DNA from: Peribolospora baueri | Lineage: Eukaryota > Basidiomycota > Peribolosporomycetes > Peribolosporales > Peribolosporaceae | Assembly (NCBI GenBank): GCA_029717555.1 | Contig: JAMDHS010000005.1 | Location: 124,001-188,000, forward strand | Reading direction: 5' to 3' | Length of the DNA stretch: 64,000 nt | Shown: one piece after another, positions 44,472 through 55,652 of the stretch | Layout: every line of letters starts with the position of its first letter | How positions within the stretch are numbered: position 1 is the stretch's first letter | Translations under genes and position numbers: made by a program | Notes under the pieces: generated by a model | Told to the model about the DNA's origin: nothing | Seen by the model: the letters and a program-made list of their open reading frames with translations, nothing else | The model's database searches: none

Positions 44472-47381
44472 TTATAGCTTAGCGGCTCTCTTCTCCGTCC
44501 AAGCCGGTATTTCGCCCCTCACAAGCTTCCCAATCGTAGAATCATAAGTGGTGACGACTCCGTGCTCGTCACGACCTCCGTTCTTCCCGTCTTGTGCCGA
44601 GCGATTGAGAGGGTCGAGGGACATCCATTCCACGAAACGAATGTACGCACGGCCATCTGCATGAGCGAAAGAAGAACCAAAGTTGTCGATTGTTCAGTAA
44701 CGTAGTGTGAAAGCGCGGGGTTTTTCCAAAAGAAAATGGACGACTTCAAACATCCGACTCACCAGAAGCACCAAGCGCACTATCTAGATACCAATCATCA
44801 AAGTCCCAAGCGTCGACGAGCCCAACGGCGTCGGGCCGCAACTCGGCCAGGGCGATGGCAGCCGCTTCCCTTACCCAGCGAACTTGCTTGGGCGTCAAGT
44901 ATCCGTCCTCGGTGAAATCCCCCAGGTGAGGTAGCACGCAGACTTGGAGGGCATAAAGGGTGCACAGCCTACGGAGGGCGGTGACGATGGCGAGAGAGAC
45001 GGGGGCGCCGAAGACGGACTGTGCCTCTGCTCGAGCAGCGGGATTGGACGAGATACCGTCTATGAAGGTGGAGAAGGCATGTGTGACCATGTAGGCGCCG
45101 TGAGCAACCGAGGCGCGGTAGGCGAGCGAGGCGTCGAAGGTGCGGAGCACGTCCTGGGAATACGGCTTCCCTCGTCCAACGACACCCGGAGGCGATGAAT
45201 TCTTCTTGGCTCGAAGAGCAGACAGCTCCGCGATCAACCGACGAGCGCGGTGAGCGAGAAGGGAGAGCTGTACGGTGGGCCTTTGCAGATCGGAGACGGA
45301 ACGCGCAGCGCATTGATTGTCTGTCGGAGGGCCGGGGCGGAAGGAGAGGTACGTCAAAGAAGGAGCAGGGTAGGAGCTCCTATGCCTGCTTTGGGCCTGC
45401 AGTGTGCACATGCGTCAAACAAGAAGCGAATGCAGGATCTTTTAGCGAAACATCGAGGCGTCGTCCGATCCTGAGCGAAGTGCGACTAACCCGACGATAT
45501 TCCTTCACGAGAAAGTTGGCCGCCGGTCCCGACAGAAGCATGTAGTTGTCTTTAGTAGTCGAGGGGAAGAGGTGCGGGGTTCAGCCACGTCAAGTGAGCT
45601 GGCGTCATGGAAACCGCTTTCCCATCCGCCTAGCGAGGTCGGCCTCTCCACATCTACTCACCTCCCTCATACGTCAACCCGGCGTTCGGCTGATTCCTCT
45701 CAAATTCCCAAATGCCGCTGGCGGCACTGTATCCGTGCCCCCCCATGCTCCTCCTGCAGTCCTGAACGCCTGCCATGCTAGAATCGGTTGAATAAGCCTT
45801 TAGCAGGCTCGACATGCCGTGCACGATTGGCAGGAGGTCGATGCCCTCCTTGCGACCGGGGCCATTGGGCTCTTGCAGCGATGCGATCATGCGTGTGTAG
45901 AGCTGGCGAAGGGAGCGAGAGGCAAATTGGAGAGCGTAGGCGGTCGATACGGCCGACAGGAGTCGGGACGCTACGAGCGGATAAGCGATGATTTGGTTCT
46001 CTTCGGTGGAGGATGGGGAGAGGGAAGAGCCTTGGCGGCGCACGGTTGCATATCTGAAGGAACGAAGCGTAAAGGGAGATCGACTTTAGGTCATGCATCG
46101 CTGAAACGATTACGTGAACTCCTCCGCTGGATTACCTCACGGCGATCGTAACAGCGCGGGCGAGGTGGTGAGCGGCGATCTCGCACAGACCGACTCTGAC
46201 GAGCGTCATGGTGCCCCGCGTGAGGAATTTAGCTTGAGCATTGTGTTTCTGGTACTGACCAGAGGCTGACACAGACTGGAAGCGGGACAGCAGGTTGGTC
46301 CTAATGAATAGGTGGGTAAGAAAAGCGTGGCGAATGTGCAACAGTTAGTACCGGCATCTTAGACCCTCCAGAGGAGGCGGATAAGCGAAAGGTCCCAATG
46401 ACTTACCGAGGGATGCGAACTTGAGTAAACACGCAGTAACCATTGTCCTTTGGCAAGGTGGAAAGGGGCAATATTACGCAACGTCAGTCGAGTGACTCCT
46501 GCAATCGCGCAATCGCCCACGGTCCCCAACTTGGAAGCGCAATGCTCACCATGCTCGTCGCGCCTACTTTGGGGCCCATGTCACGAATGTTCCGGCCCTG
46601 GAGGGTCTTGTGCGTCTCAAGGTCCCGAAGCTGGACGAGGAAAGGGTGCATGCCGTAGTTCTTGCCGTCGATAATCATCTGCGCCTGCACGATGCCGTGA
46701 GTAGCGGTGAGGCCCGCACCGCCGATCCAGGTCTTCCCACCCGCCATGCCGTTCGAGTCAATGACCCACTCGTCAGTGGAGCGATCGAGTGTGGCAGTGG
46801 TCATGAGGCCGCTGAGGTTGCTTCCATGCGCGAGCTCAGTTTGCATATAGCAGCCAAGCCAGCGGCCGCTGTCGACGGCCGGGCCCCAAGAAGCCCATTG
46901 CTGGGCAGAGGACTGGTTCTGCATCGTGGGCACGAACATGGACTCGTGCACTTGGATGGGCAGATAGTCGTCGATGTACAACCTGTCCGCGCCAACAGTG
47001 TGGTAAGACAAGGTCGGGTCAGGCGACGACGTAAGGGCCTCAGAAGAGATGGGAGTCCATCGGAGCGAGCACTGACCTCAGCAAGTCCCGCTCCTCTTTG
47101 GACAACCCCTCCCTGTTGCGAACCTGGAAGTAAGCGAGCACGGTCTCATGCCCGCGCTGGAACCTTTCAGTGCGTCCCAAGAAAGCGCGGTCGGACTTTT
47201 CGAAACGAGGGTCCTGCTTGAGCAGGCCAATTAGCCAGCGGTTGCGATCGCGAAGCGCCTTGGAGCCCGCGACGAGGCAGGACATGGCGTCCGAGGAGAA
47301 GGAGCAGGACCGGCGCGCCTCAGCGAGATCGAGTGGCTGGCGCACCTCGGGCGCAAGGGGAGAAGGTAAAGGGGGAGCCAT
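44472..47381 (-). CDS. POX1: Peroxisomal acyl-CoA oxidase
   Basis: First, H2O2-forming FAD-dependent step of peroxisomal beta-oxidation. Exons: 47381..47077, 46982..46550, 46447..46407, 46300..46136, 46053..45662, 45549..45491, 45396..44763 and 44656..44472, giving 737 aa, the usual length. Family blocks: CYMQTELAHGSNLSGL (CYAQTE-type motif), GGAGLTATHGIVQAQMI, DNGYCVFTQVRIPR, RYATVRRQ, MGGHGYSAASGI, TYEGDNYMLLSGPAANFLVK and the C-terminal ACOX domain. It ends -AKL, a canonical PTS1 signal for peroxisomal import. Intron 1 uses a GTCAGT donor; I placed its acceptor at 46983 because the nearer acceptor would leave a 38-nt intron with the wrong phase. That drops an open stretch (DPTLSYHTVG), so this join is the least secure. 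Confidence 0.93.
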
Positions 47382-48147
47382 GGGGAGGAGGAGACGACGG
47401 CTCTAGAAGTGGAGGAATCCGGGGAAAGAAAGAAGAGCCCAGATAGAGATGAGGATCGAAGAGAAGAGGGGGTAACGTGAATCCCTCGCCGCCGTCAGTT
47501 AAGAAGAAACATTTGTTCCATCCAGTCCTTCTCTCCGGCACTCCGCAACAACGATCAGCCGGGTCCGGAACGATCGTGATCCGGTCGGCATGATCCGGTC
47601 AGATCCCGCCCCAGTGCCATCTGGCTGAAGGAGAGCCAAAGAGATGAGTACGTAGGCAGTTCGAGCGACAGTCGTGGGCGGCTCCGGCACGCGAGTAGAA
47701 ATGTCATGGTAGTCAAGTAGAGCGAAGAAGACATCCAGCCGGCCGACGACCGAACTTGCGTCGTACACGGCTGCGGACCCGTCCTCCATGGCCGATTATA
47801 GCCGATTGCACCATCGCCAACAGTGATCCAGCATTTTGGCTGCTACCTTCTAATCATGATCCTCGCTCTCGCAAGGCAAAATGGGTGCTTCATCAAGACG
47901 ACCGTGGCTATGGAAAACCGCACGGAGACAGGCAGCCAACCTGCGCATCTGAATCTGAATGTCGCCAGTGGCTCTGATGCATGTACGATCTATCTCAAGA
48001 AAGCTATGGATGTCCATCGGGAAACCTGTTATGTACACGTTCACGCGCGCGACCTGACGGCGGGAATCGAGATGAGAGTGTGTACTAGTAAACGCCGGAA
48101 GCGGAGGAGAAAAAAATTTGCGTCGGCGGGCGAGATATACAACAGAA
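47382..48147. other. Intergenic
   Basis: Upstream of the acyl-CoA oxidase and downstream of the multi-TM gene; I see no feature in it beyond chance frames. Confidence 0.45.
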
Positions 48148-49576
48148 TCACACAAAATTCTGATTCTGCATTGGGTAGGCGTTGGTGTAGCCGAGACCCT
48201 CGGGGTTGGAAGGTGCGAAAAGAGGCTTTGCGTACGGCTTGTCCTGCATCATGCTTCCTGCTTCAACGCGGAGGTTGAAGAGGGTGACGAGGTCGGGGGC
48301 GATGAGCAAGGCGGCGCCAATGCTGGCGTACGGAAAAAGGTGGGAGGGAGCGGGACACGCCGTGCGACAAGAACATGTGAGCCTTCTAGAAGGGAGGAAG
48401 CGCCCAGGCTCACTTGGCTCGTTATGTGACGTCCGAAGCTACTCACACTTCGGGAGCACAGAAAAGGATATAGAACGGAGCGGCCTTGTTGATGTCAGAA
48501 GAAAAGCTCAAGTGTTGCTCGACGAGCCTGTAAACGGCGACTATGAAGAGGGGAACGGTGGTGCCCATGAGAAACATGGATGGACGGCGCTGGATGCCGG
48601 AGACGGTGAAGTTGGCGAGGAGGACGACGCCGTTTATGCCCACGATCTGTAGATGACGGGTGAAGGAGAGGAACGAAAGAGGAGAAGGGGGCGGAAGTGG
48701 CCAAAATACGTCCAATTAGCATGCCACTTCAACGTACCTTCCGCCGAACAGCGGTCCACTCCGGAAGATTAGCATGGGAAGACAAGCGAACACTCACGAC
48801 GACGAGGAAGAGGGCGCTGGAGGCCGTCTTGATCGACTGGAGCGAGTCAATAGAGCTCTGATCACCGTTCTCCGCTTTTTTGTACAAGCTGGAGGAATAA
48901 CCAGTAAGGATGACGATGACCAGGACGATGATCCTGAGCAATCGACACAACTGCTGGACCAGCTGGGGCGCGCCTTGAGGTTTTGTCGTGTTTTTCGGGT
49001 CAGGAAGGTATGGCTTAATGAGCGCTTCGGCGAGGCTAGCGAGGGGCTCTAGCTGTGATCGGATGGGTTGTGAAGTGATAAGGCGGACGCCAAGGGCGAG
49101 AAGCAAGTCAGAGATGGCAATCTCAGTGCGAATGGAAGAGACCGGTCGAAGAAGGCCGCCGGACTGACCAGGAAAGCCATGCCGATAGCCAGGAAGACCT
49201 CCTCGATGACGAAGAGGGTCGTGGTAACGTGTCGGTCGGCTAAGAGCACGCGGATGATGTATGTGATCACGCGCACATGGATGAAGATGCCCGGGCGGAT
49301 GAGGACGAGGGCGCGGGTGCTGGGGCGAAGGGCACGCCAGAGGAGGATAGGTATGAGGGCTGCGTAGACGATGATGAAGATAACAGAACTGCGCCAGTGG
49401 GAAGCGGGGTCGGAATCAGCTGAGCCCAGTTGTCGGTGCTCGTCGTTGTCGGGGACGAAATGCACGTCCTCATTGAGAGCGGACACTCACGGCGCAATGT
49501 CCGTATGGCTGGGCATTCCTCCCAAGAGCGGCGAACCGCCAAAGCTGTTACTCGAGGACGTCGAGTAGGAGGACAT
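48148..49576 (-). CDS. Predicted multi-pass (about seven-helix) fungal membrane protein
   Basis: Exons 49576..49491, 49388..49169, 49121..48798, 48646..48447 and 48322..48148 give 334 aa, phase-consistent. Hydrophobic helices are evident at SVIFIIVYAALIPILLW, RVITYIIRVLL, TLFVIEEVFLAIGMAFLIAI, IIVLVIVILTGYSS, SALFLVVIVGINGVVLLANF, TTVPLFIVAVYRLV and APFYILFCAPEVIGAALLIA. The layout (short Ser-rich N-terminus, about seven helices, short soluble tail ending NQNFV) recalls fungal DUF7702-type membrane proteins, from memory only. Function unknown. Intron 2 is only 47 nt with a GTCAGT donor, the shortest in the window; it is supported by the continuous helix it rebuilds (GMAFL-IAISDLLLALGVRL). Confidence 0.72.
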
Positions 49577-50546
49577 GGTGAGAAGGGGAGTCAACAGACG
49601 CCAAGGGTCCCGTGACAAGAGAGACGAATGTGAGTAGAGAAGAAGGGAGGATAGAAGGGGGAGTGTGCGTGTGAGCGTGGCTAGACGAGGGCTGATAGCG
49701 TCGCCTTCCTCGATGCTGCCTCTCGTTACATTTATAAGAAAGGACGACGAGGCGGCGGCAGTGTGGCGCAACCTCGGTCGCCTCTGGCATCTCTGTTCCG
49801 AGGAAAATACCGAACAAAAAAAAGAGCTTGCCGCACCGCACTCCACCAACGAACGGACGCAACTCCGTCCGAGGGCACGGAGGGGCGATGGCATGGTGAG
49901 ACCTCGGTGGTCGTCGGCGTAACCGCCGATCACCGCCAACATCCGCCGGCCACATGGTCGCACGGCACGAGGCTGTGCCATGTGCCATGTGGGGTGCCGA
50001 GGCGAGCTTCGGCACAGGCACACTCGTTTATCTAAGCAATCGATGTACATACACCGCCCGTCATGGCGAGCCAAAGCTGCGCCTTCGTCTAGGGTTGGAT
50101 GCCGAGCGGGACAAGTGATGAGTGACCCTCTCTTGGTATTGGCCAGCAGCCAGAAAGAGCTCCACAAGGTAAAGAAAGCGTCCGTTTTTGCGCGATCGCA
50201 AGCACGTTGCACTTCCTACTTTCGTCACTGCCTTCTGAGAGCCCGAGTCTTCCCTCCACCCATCGCTAGCGCAACAAAATTTCGGTACATGACTCAAAAC
50301 GTCGACAGGCGGCCCGGTCGTTCAGCGATCTCAGCTCTCTGCTGTGCGGCGCGTTCAAGTCGGATAAGCCGATAAGAAAATCTTTTGCAACCTTTCAGGC
50401 CCGGAACAAAGCAGACCTAACAGGCGCTTCTCGAATGGCATGACGAAGAATACACTTAGGGCGTCGGCGAACGATTCAAGCTCCTCAGGAAGATTTTGGC
50501 AAACCTCCTCGGCCCTCCAGTCCAGCACATCGAGAAATCGCACCTT
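49577..50546. other. Intergenic
   Basis: Promoter side of the multi-TM gene and 3' side of the aldo/keto reductase. A minus-strand frame runs open upstream of the multi-TM ATG but has no conserved content. A small minus frame at 50543-50355 overlaps the expected 3' UTR. Confidence 0.45.
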
Positions 50547-52112
50547 TCAGAACGGCACAGAGGTTTGCGAATGTGCATCGTACCTCTCTCCGCTGGCGAT
50601 GACCCCGTCGATCTCCTTCAGGTCTCCAGGCGTCAACTCTACCTCGGCGGCATCCATGTTCTCGATCACGTTGGGCACCTTCTTCGTTCCTGGGATGGCT
50701 ACCACGCTCGGGTCCTGGGCAAGGACCCAGGCGAGGGTGACCTGGCTTGCAGTGATACCTTTCTTCTCGGCGATCTGCGATGGGGAGAGGAGGTACAGCG
50801 GACGGAAAGAAGAACAATTATCGCACGATCGACGTGAGCTCAACCGACGGTGGAGCGGTTCAAGACGAAATGGGAACCGATACACCGCCGCACCTTCTTA
50901 ATGTCATTGGCGAGCTCGAGGTTATTGGGAAAGTTCTCCTTGCTGAAACGCGGGTTTCCTCGACGCCAGTCGTTCTCGTTCAGGTCTTTGAACTTCTTAA
51001 AACGGCCGACGAGAATTCCGCGGCCGAGCGGGGAGTCTTAAAGCGGCGGAACGGATCGTCAGGATCGTCGCCTCTCCCGTCTCTCCTCCTGGTTGCGACG
51101 GACCGTCCGAGTCGGAAATTCCTCCTCACAAGCGACGACGGCGATCCCCAGTTCCTTGCATAGGTCAAGGATGCCGTTGGACACAATGTTCGGCGTCCAA
51201 GGCGAGAGCTGAGGAGCAGAAAAGGCGCGGCGCAACACAACACAATGGACAAGTTAAGCCAAGAAAGAGGTGCGCACGGACTAGCCGAGACCGACACGCG
51301 ACTCACCTCGATCTGCAGAGCAGCGATCTTGGCGACCTTGGCCGCACGACGTATCTCGTCCGCCGAGTACTCGGAGATGCCGATATGTTTAACCTTGCCG
51401 GCCTCCTGGAGCTCTTTCATCGCGCCGATCGTCTTCTCCACCGTGGCGTTCGTCGCGGAGCGGTGGTGGTAGTAGAGGTCGATATGGTCGGTCTGAGAAC
51501 TGTCCCACAAGGCCTAGTCAGGTCGATCTTACGCAGATGCCCGCCGTCACAGGAGCCAACATAGGAAGATCACTCTCGCGTGCGCACCTGCAACAGCTTG
51601 TGCGACTTCTCCACCGCTTGCTTCACGTATGCGGCGCCGCCAAGAATGTGAAACCGTTCGTCCTCTCCGACGCACAAGCCAAACTGGAAAAGAGAGCACG
51701 AAGCCGCAGAGAGGAACCAGGACGGGAATCGGGACCAATGAGCATCCCGATCGCCACGGACGTGGAAGTCTGGAGGTCTTTGAGGAGCGTGCCGAGCAAC
51801 GCCTCGTTTTCTCCTAGACGTCGGCTTCAAGTGGGAAGGAAGGGTGGGGGAAGAAGAAAAGAGGTGAGGGGGGGGGGCGAGAAGGTATGTGGGTGGGGTG
51901 GTACTTGCGCTCGAGTCCAGAGTGCAGTTTGCCTGCTCGCTTACCGGTGTCGATATGAAGCTTTACGGGCCGGCCGGCATGATGACCTCGAGGACAACCT
52001 TGTGGCTCTCCTCGTCGCCGATCGTCTGACCATAGAGGCTACACAAGGCCATGGATCCAAAGCCTATGGGGTGCACAACTTCACCGCAGAAGGTACGAGT
52101 AGGAGCAAACAT
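50547..52112 (-). CDS. Aldo/keto reductase (YakC/AKR13-like); N-terminal third unresolved
   Basis: NADPH-dependent carbonyl reductase. The C-terminal exons are clean and in phase: 51683..51588, 51492..51307, 51208..51130, 51036..50894 and 50774..50547, encoding FGLCVGEDERF, TDHIDLYYHHR (substrate His region), GKVKHIGISEYSADEIRRA, LSPWTPNIVSNGIL, ELGIAVVAYSPLGRGIL and VTLAWVLAQDPSVVAIPGTKK (NADP-binding). Upstream, an ATG at 52112 opens FAPTRTFCGEVVHPIGFGSMALC..DEESHKVVLE, and a piece at 51813 (GENEALLGTLLKD) also fits. The expected IDTADxYG and RDKVxLATK segments appear only in shifted frames (near 51975 and 51770). I could not join them with canonical introns. Either tiny exons, an indel in the assembly, or gene decay explains this. 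The catalytic Tyr would lie in that part. Confidence 0.78.
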
Positions 52113-52285
52113 GATAGAAGGTGGGTTTCGCTGTCTGTTCGTTGCGAGGATGGATGGAATGAGTCGATGAGGATGGAAGGAATCGATGAGGATCGCAGGT
52201 GTTGATGGAAGACTCGAGGCGGCCGGAAGCTTGTCTTATATCGAAAACACGTCTTCGCAAGTGACTTCATCGAAGGATCGCTTCG

Positions 52286-52415
52286 TCCACCTCCACACCT
52301 CCACCTCCACCATCCGTACCATGTTTGTTCAAGTTTTCGGAGGCATTAGCGGCCCTTTATTGCGGATTGTGTCCGGCCCGTCGCTCGGACAGGATGTGGA
52401 AGTGTGGAGGTGGAG
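52286..52415. repeat. Inverted repeat, about 22-bp arms
   Basis: TCCACCTCCACACCTCCACC (from 52286) faces its near-complement GTGGAAGTGTGGAGGTGGAG (to 52415), about 20 of 22 positions pairing, with roughly 85 bp between. It could form a hairpin in DNA or RNA. Related CCACCTCCAC words recur at about 52845 and 52926. Confidence 0.55.
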
Positions 52416-52633
52416 GGCGAAAAAGGGATTTCAAATTGGAGATCGTCGATCGTCAGGCCACTCATTAGGGGCCATGAGGCAACGGACAATCAGTCGACCA
52501 TGGCAGTTGCGTAGGCGAGGGAGTAGAGGGCCGGGAGTGGAGGTGACGGCGGTGGAACGATCGAAAGACGATAAAGGATCCGTGGAAGGTTGCTAAGCAT
52601 GTGTGAGCTCTTCGAACGACCAGCCAAGACGAC

Positions 52634-52771
52634 GATCGGTGCTTGACGACCGACGACAGACTACTGCCTTCGGCCTTCACGTAGCTGTCTGTGTAAGGTG
52701 CAAGGTGCGAGCATGGAAACTCTCCGAAAGACTAGCGCGACAATCGACCAGTGCTCGACGACCGACAACGG
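52634..52771. repeat. Pair of imperfect direct repeats
   Basis: GTGCTTGACGACCGACGAC (about 52639) and GTGCTCGACGACCGACAAC (about 52751) are nearly identical and about 112 bp apart. Confidence 0.55.
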
Positions 52772-53263
52772 TTCCTGCCAAAATGCGCTGTGTCGCGGAA
52801 TGGAAGATGGCTGGTCACGTGGATTCTTGGAACGATCAGCTTCCACCTCAACCTCCACATCGACTTCTTCCTGCGGACCTCGCCATCGCGTTAGTCTGTG
52901 CCGCCCCATGCTCTCTCTATTTAATCAACCTCCACCTCCACCGCCACCTCCTCCATCAGGAATCTAGAGCACCTTGGCCTTCTCTCCTCTCCCGGCGCGA
53001 GTCAGGAGACGTCCCTGGGCGTTCAATTAGGACAAACAGATGGGAAAGAGCGGGGAAGGAGCGCATGGAAAAAATGGGAGCAAGAAACATTTTCGAGAAA
53101 TAGAATGGACAGGAATAAACAAAAGAGCAAAAATGTATCCGACACAACGTGGGGAAGAGGATGTACTCTGTCAAATTCGTGTCATTTTTACAGGGTTAAG
53201 GAGAGTAGTAGCCCAGCCCTCCTCCCGACCGGTCGACCGACCGGATCCCCTCCACTCTTTCCT

Positions 53264-55652
53264 TCATTCCAAATTCGTCGCGTACCTCCCGCCTCCGTAT
53301 CCGGGTCCCGGCCCGCCCATCACATGCTGCTGCTGCTGTTGTTGTTGTTGTTGTTGAGACGATGGCGCGGGCATATACGGTCCACGGGGGCTGGAGGGTC
53401 GGCTCCCCGGGCCACCATGGCCTTGGAGCCAAGGCTGCTGCGGGCTCTCCACGGTGTAGTAATAAGGGTCGACGTACGGAGACGGGTGGTCGCCCGGAGA
53501 GCCAGCCGTGCCGGCCGTGCCCAGCGATCGCTCAACTTCGTAAGCGCCGCCCGGCTGGAGCGCGGCGGGAGGAGCGCCGGGGTAGAGATTCGCTGGCCGC
53601 TTGTGGATTTGCAGAGGGCGCGTCGCCGGCCCGTCCGGATCCGCACCACCTCCTCCTCCACCCACGGATCCTGGAGAAGAAGATATGGCGCCGGGGCCAT
53701 CGACGTCGCCGCCGCCGGAAGGCGCGTTGACGTTGACAGCACTGGCGTTCGGGGAGCGCGCAAAAGCCGCTCGGCGGAAGGCGGCCGCGCTGATCTTGCG
53801 CCCTTCCGTGTGCGGCTCGTACCCTCCTGCTCCCTGAGAAATGGGGGGGGGTGCGCGAGGCGACGGAGGGGCGGCCGCCGCCCGTACACTCCGGCCGCCA
53901 GGCGAGCCTGGCTGTGAGCTCTCACCTCCCGTGCCGCCAGTGACGAATGCGTGCGCCGTGGCGGTGTTGAGCGGGGGAGGCATGACGGGAGGGGTGGCGA
54001 AGTAGGTCGCGCCACGGACGATAGCCGTATCGCTGCTGTTGCGGTACGCGAGGTCCGACGAGGCGTCGTCCTCCGGATCGGGGGCGTTGTAACTCGTGGG
54101 CGGTGGATGTTGGGAATAGGCCGGCACGGGCTCGTCCTGTTCATGATCCGGCAATCCATCCGGCCCCCTCCTTTCGCCGTCTCCCCCTCCGGCGCCCGCG
54201 CCATCGGGCGAGGAGTAGTCGATGCCCAAGCTACCCGAACCGAACCCGCCGACGCCGGCGCCGCTAGGATGAAGGGGCTGAGAGCCGGCGGCTTCGGCCT
54301 GCACGGCGGATTGAGCATCGACGGGAACGTCAGCGGAACCGATATTGGGGGACCCTTGGCCCTCTGCATCCACCCGATCACCGGCGGCGACGCCAGCCTC
54401 GTCGACAGCCCCGGTGACTGAGCGACCCCACTCGTCACCGGGCGTGCCGACGGCGCCGGAGCCGTCCAAGTCATAGCCGGCACCCGCGCGCGACGTTCCG
54501 ATCGTGCTTTCCGCCCAGTACTGCGAGTGTTGCGTGCCCAAAGGCAAGCTGCCAGGCACGCTGACAGTGCTGTGTTGCTGATGGTGCCCGAAGACGCCAG
54601 GACTGAGCTCGCCGCCGCCGGTGGAGTCGACGCCAAAGTCGGTGTTGGCCACGGGGGTGAAGGTCACGTCGGCGACGCATCGCGTCGCCTCGGCGAGTAG
54701 CGCATCCGTCCTGGCCGCTCCCTCATACGGCCTACGAAGGTGGCCGGGGAGGGTCGGAGCCAATGGGATCTCTTCGAGGACGAGCTTGGAGAGCTCAGCG
54801 ATAACCTGGAGGGCGTGCAAAGACGAGAACGAAGGCAAGAGAGGTCAGCGAACGGCTCAGAAACACGGCTCGAGGGCGCCGAGCGGATCGCGAAACGACT
54901 CACCGTCGTCTTCTCGGCCATCTCCAAGAGACCTCCGGCCTTAAGCCCCAAAGCCTCCTTGGCTGTCCTCCGCTTGAAGTCACCCAGCTTGGCCTCCTCC
55001 TCGAGGACATCCCTGTGCAACGCCTGCATCTCATTTTGCATGTCCTCCAGCTTCCTGGTGGTGTTCGGCAGTTCCTTGTTTTCCGGGCCCATCTTGCTCA
55101 GCTTCTTCTCCACGCTCTCGATCCGGGAGGCCAACGACGCCTTGCGCTTCTTGAGCTCGGACAAACCCTCGGCGCGCGTACGGACGGCCTTGAAGTGCAG
55201 TCGGAGTTGGGCGAGGTGGGAGGAGAAGCGGTTGAGGGCGGAAGAGTGGTGGTCGAGCATTTGAGAGAGCTTGCTCATCACGTCGCCCAGGTCTTCACCT
55301 TCCTCTTCTCCCCACGCCTTGAGGGCGTCCGACGCTTTCTTCGCTTCAGCGGCGCATCGTGCGTTTCTTTAGGGTGATGAGAGGTGAACGGAGGAGAGGA
55401 GCATGAAGGAAGAAGGACATGGAGGTAGAAGAGGCGAGCGTGAGGCTGCGCGAAGCTGAAGGACGGAGGACGGAGAGGTACGTGGTTACATAACCCGCCC
55501 ACAGGTGCCTGCGCGCGGGCGGGCACTCACGCGGTCATGTAGCTCTTCTCGGCGGTGATGACGTGCTGTAGCGCCTTGTTTGCGGAGCTGCCGAGGGAGG
55601 GCACGGTGGTGGTGTGCGCGACCTGGCGCTTTGCGTTCTTGAGGAAGGACAT
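53264..55652 (-). CDS. PIL1: Eisosome BAR-domain protein (Pil1/Lsp1 family) with long C-terminal extension
   Basis: Pil1/Lsp1 proteins assemble the cytosolic lattice that shapes plasma-membrane furrows (eisosomes) and respond to sphingoid-base signalling. Exons 55652..55531, 55366..54904 and 54805..53264 give 708 aa, about twice yeast Pil1. The family part (about residues 1-240) starts MSFLKNAKRQVAHTTTVPSL, continues with KALKAWGEEEGED-like and LHFKAVRTRAEGLSELKKRK, MQALHRDVLEEEAKLGDFKR, and ends ELSKLVLEEIPLAPTLPG..RPYEGAARTDALLAEA, corresponding to the end of the BAR helices. The remaining roughly 460 residues are Gly/Pro/Ser-rich and probably disordered, with a polyglutamine run (10 Gln) from a CTG/TTG repeat near 53327-53355. 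Codon phase and frame are continuous, so the extension looks genuine. Confidence 0.92.
53325..53356 (-). repeat. CAG/CAA trinucleotide repeat (polyGln)
   Basis: On the plus strand CTGCTGCTGCTG followed by TTG units; on the coding strand about ten Gln codons near the C-terminus of the Pil1-like protein. Mixed CAA/CAG codons make it less prone to slippage than a pure tract. Confidence 0.8.

Larger units (their letters stand above)
52113..53263. other. Intergenic, about 1.15 kb with repeats
   Basis: Promoter side of the reductase and 3' side of PIL1. Holds the inverted and direct repeats listed separately, and a pyrimidine-rich tract (52925-52955). No supportable gene. Confidence 0.5.

Noticed and set aside
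47039-47076. 38-nt intron at the first junction of acyl-CoA oxidase
   Set aside because: It breaks the reading phase and is shorter than any other intron here; the 94-nt intron ending at 46983 keeps phase.
49487-50212. Upstream extension of the multi-TM protein
   Set aside because: Begins at a non-ATG codon and the added residues have no conserved or membrane character; the ATG at 49576 is preferred.
50355-50543. 62-codon minus frame after the aldo/keto reductase stop
   Set aside because: Could be reached by one more splice, but the sequence does not resemble an AKR C-terminus and the frame already stops at 50547.
53105-53917. 270-codon plus-strand frame
   Set aside because: Antisense shadow of the PIL1 C-terminal exon.
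53320-54636. 438-codon frame, minus strand, overlapping the PIL1 tail
   Set aside because: Alternate frame of the low-complexity PIL1 exon; composition is a frame-shifted shadow and the PIL1 frame is continuous with the conserved BAR part.
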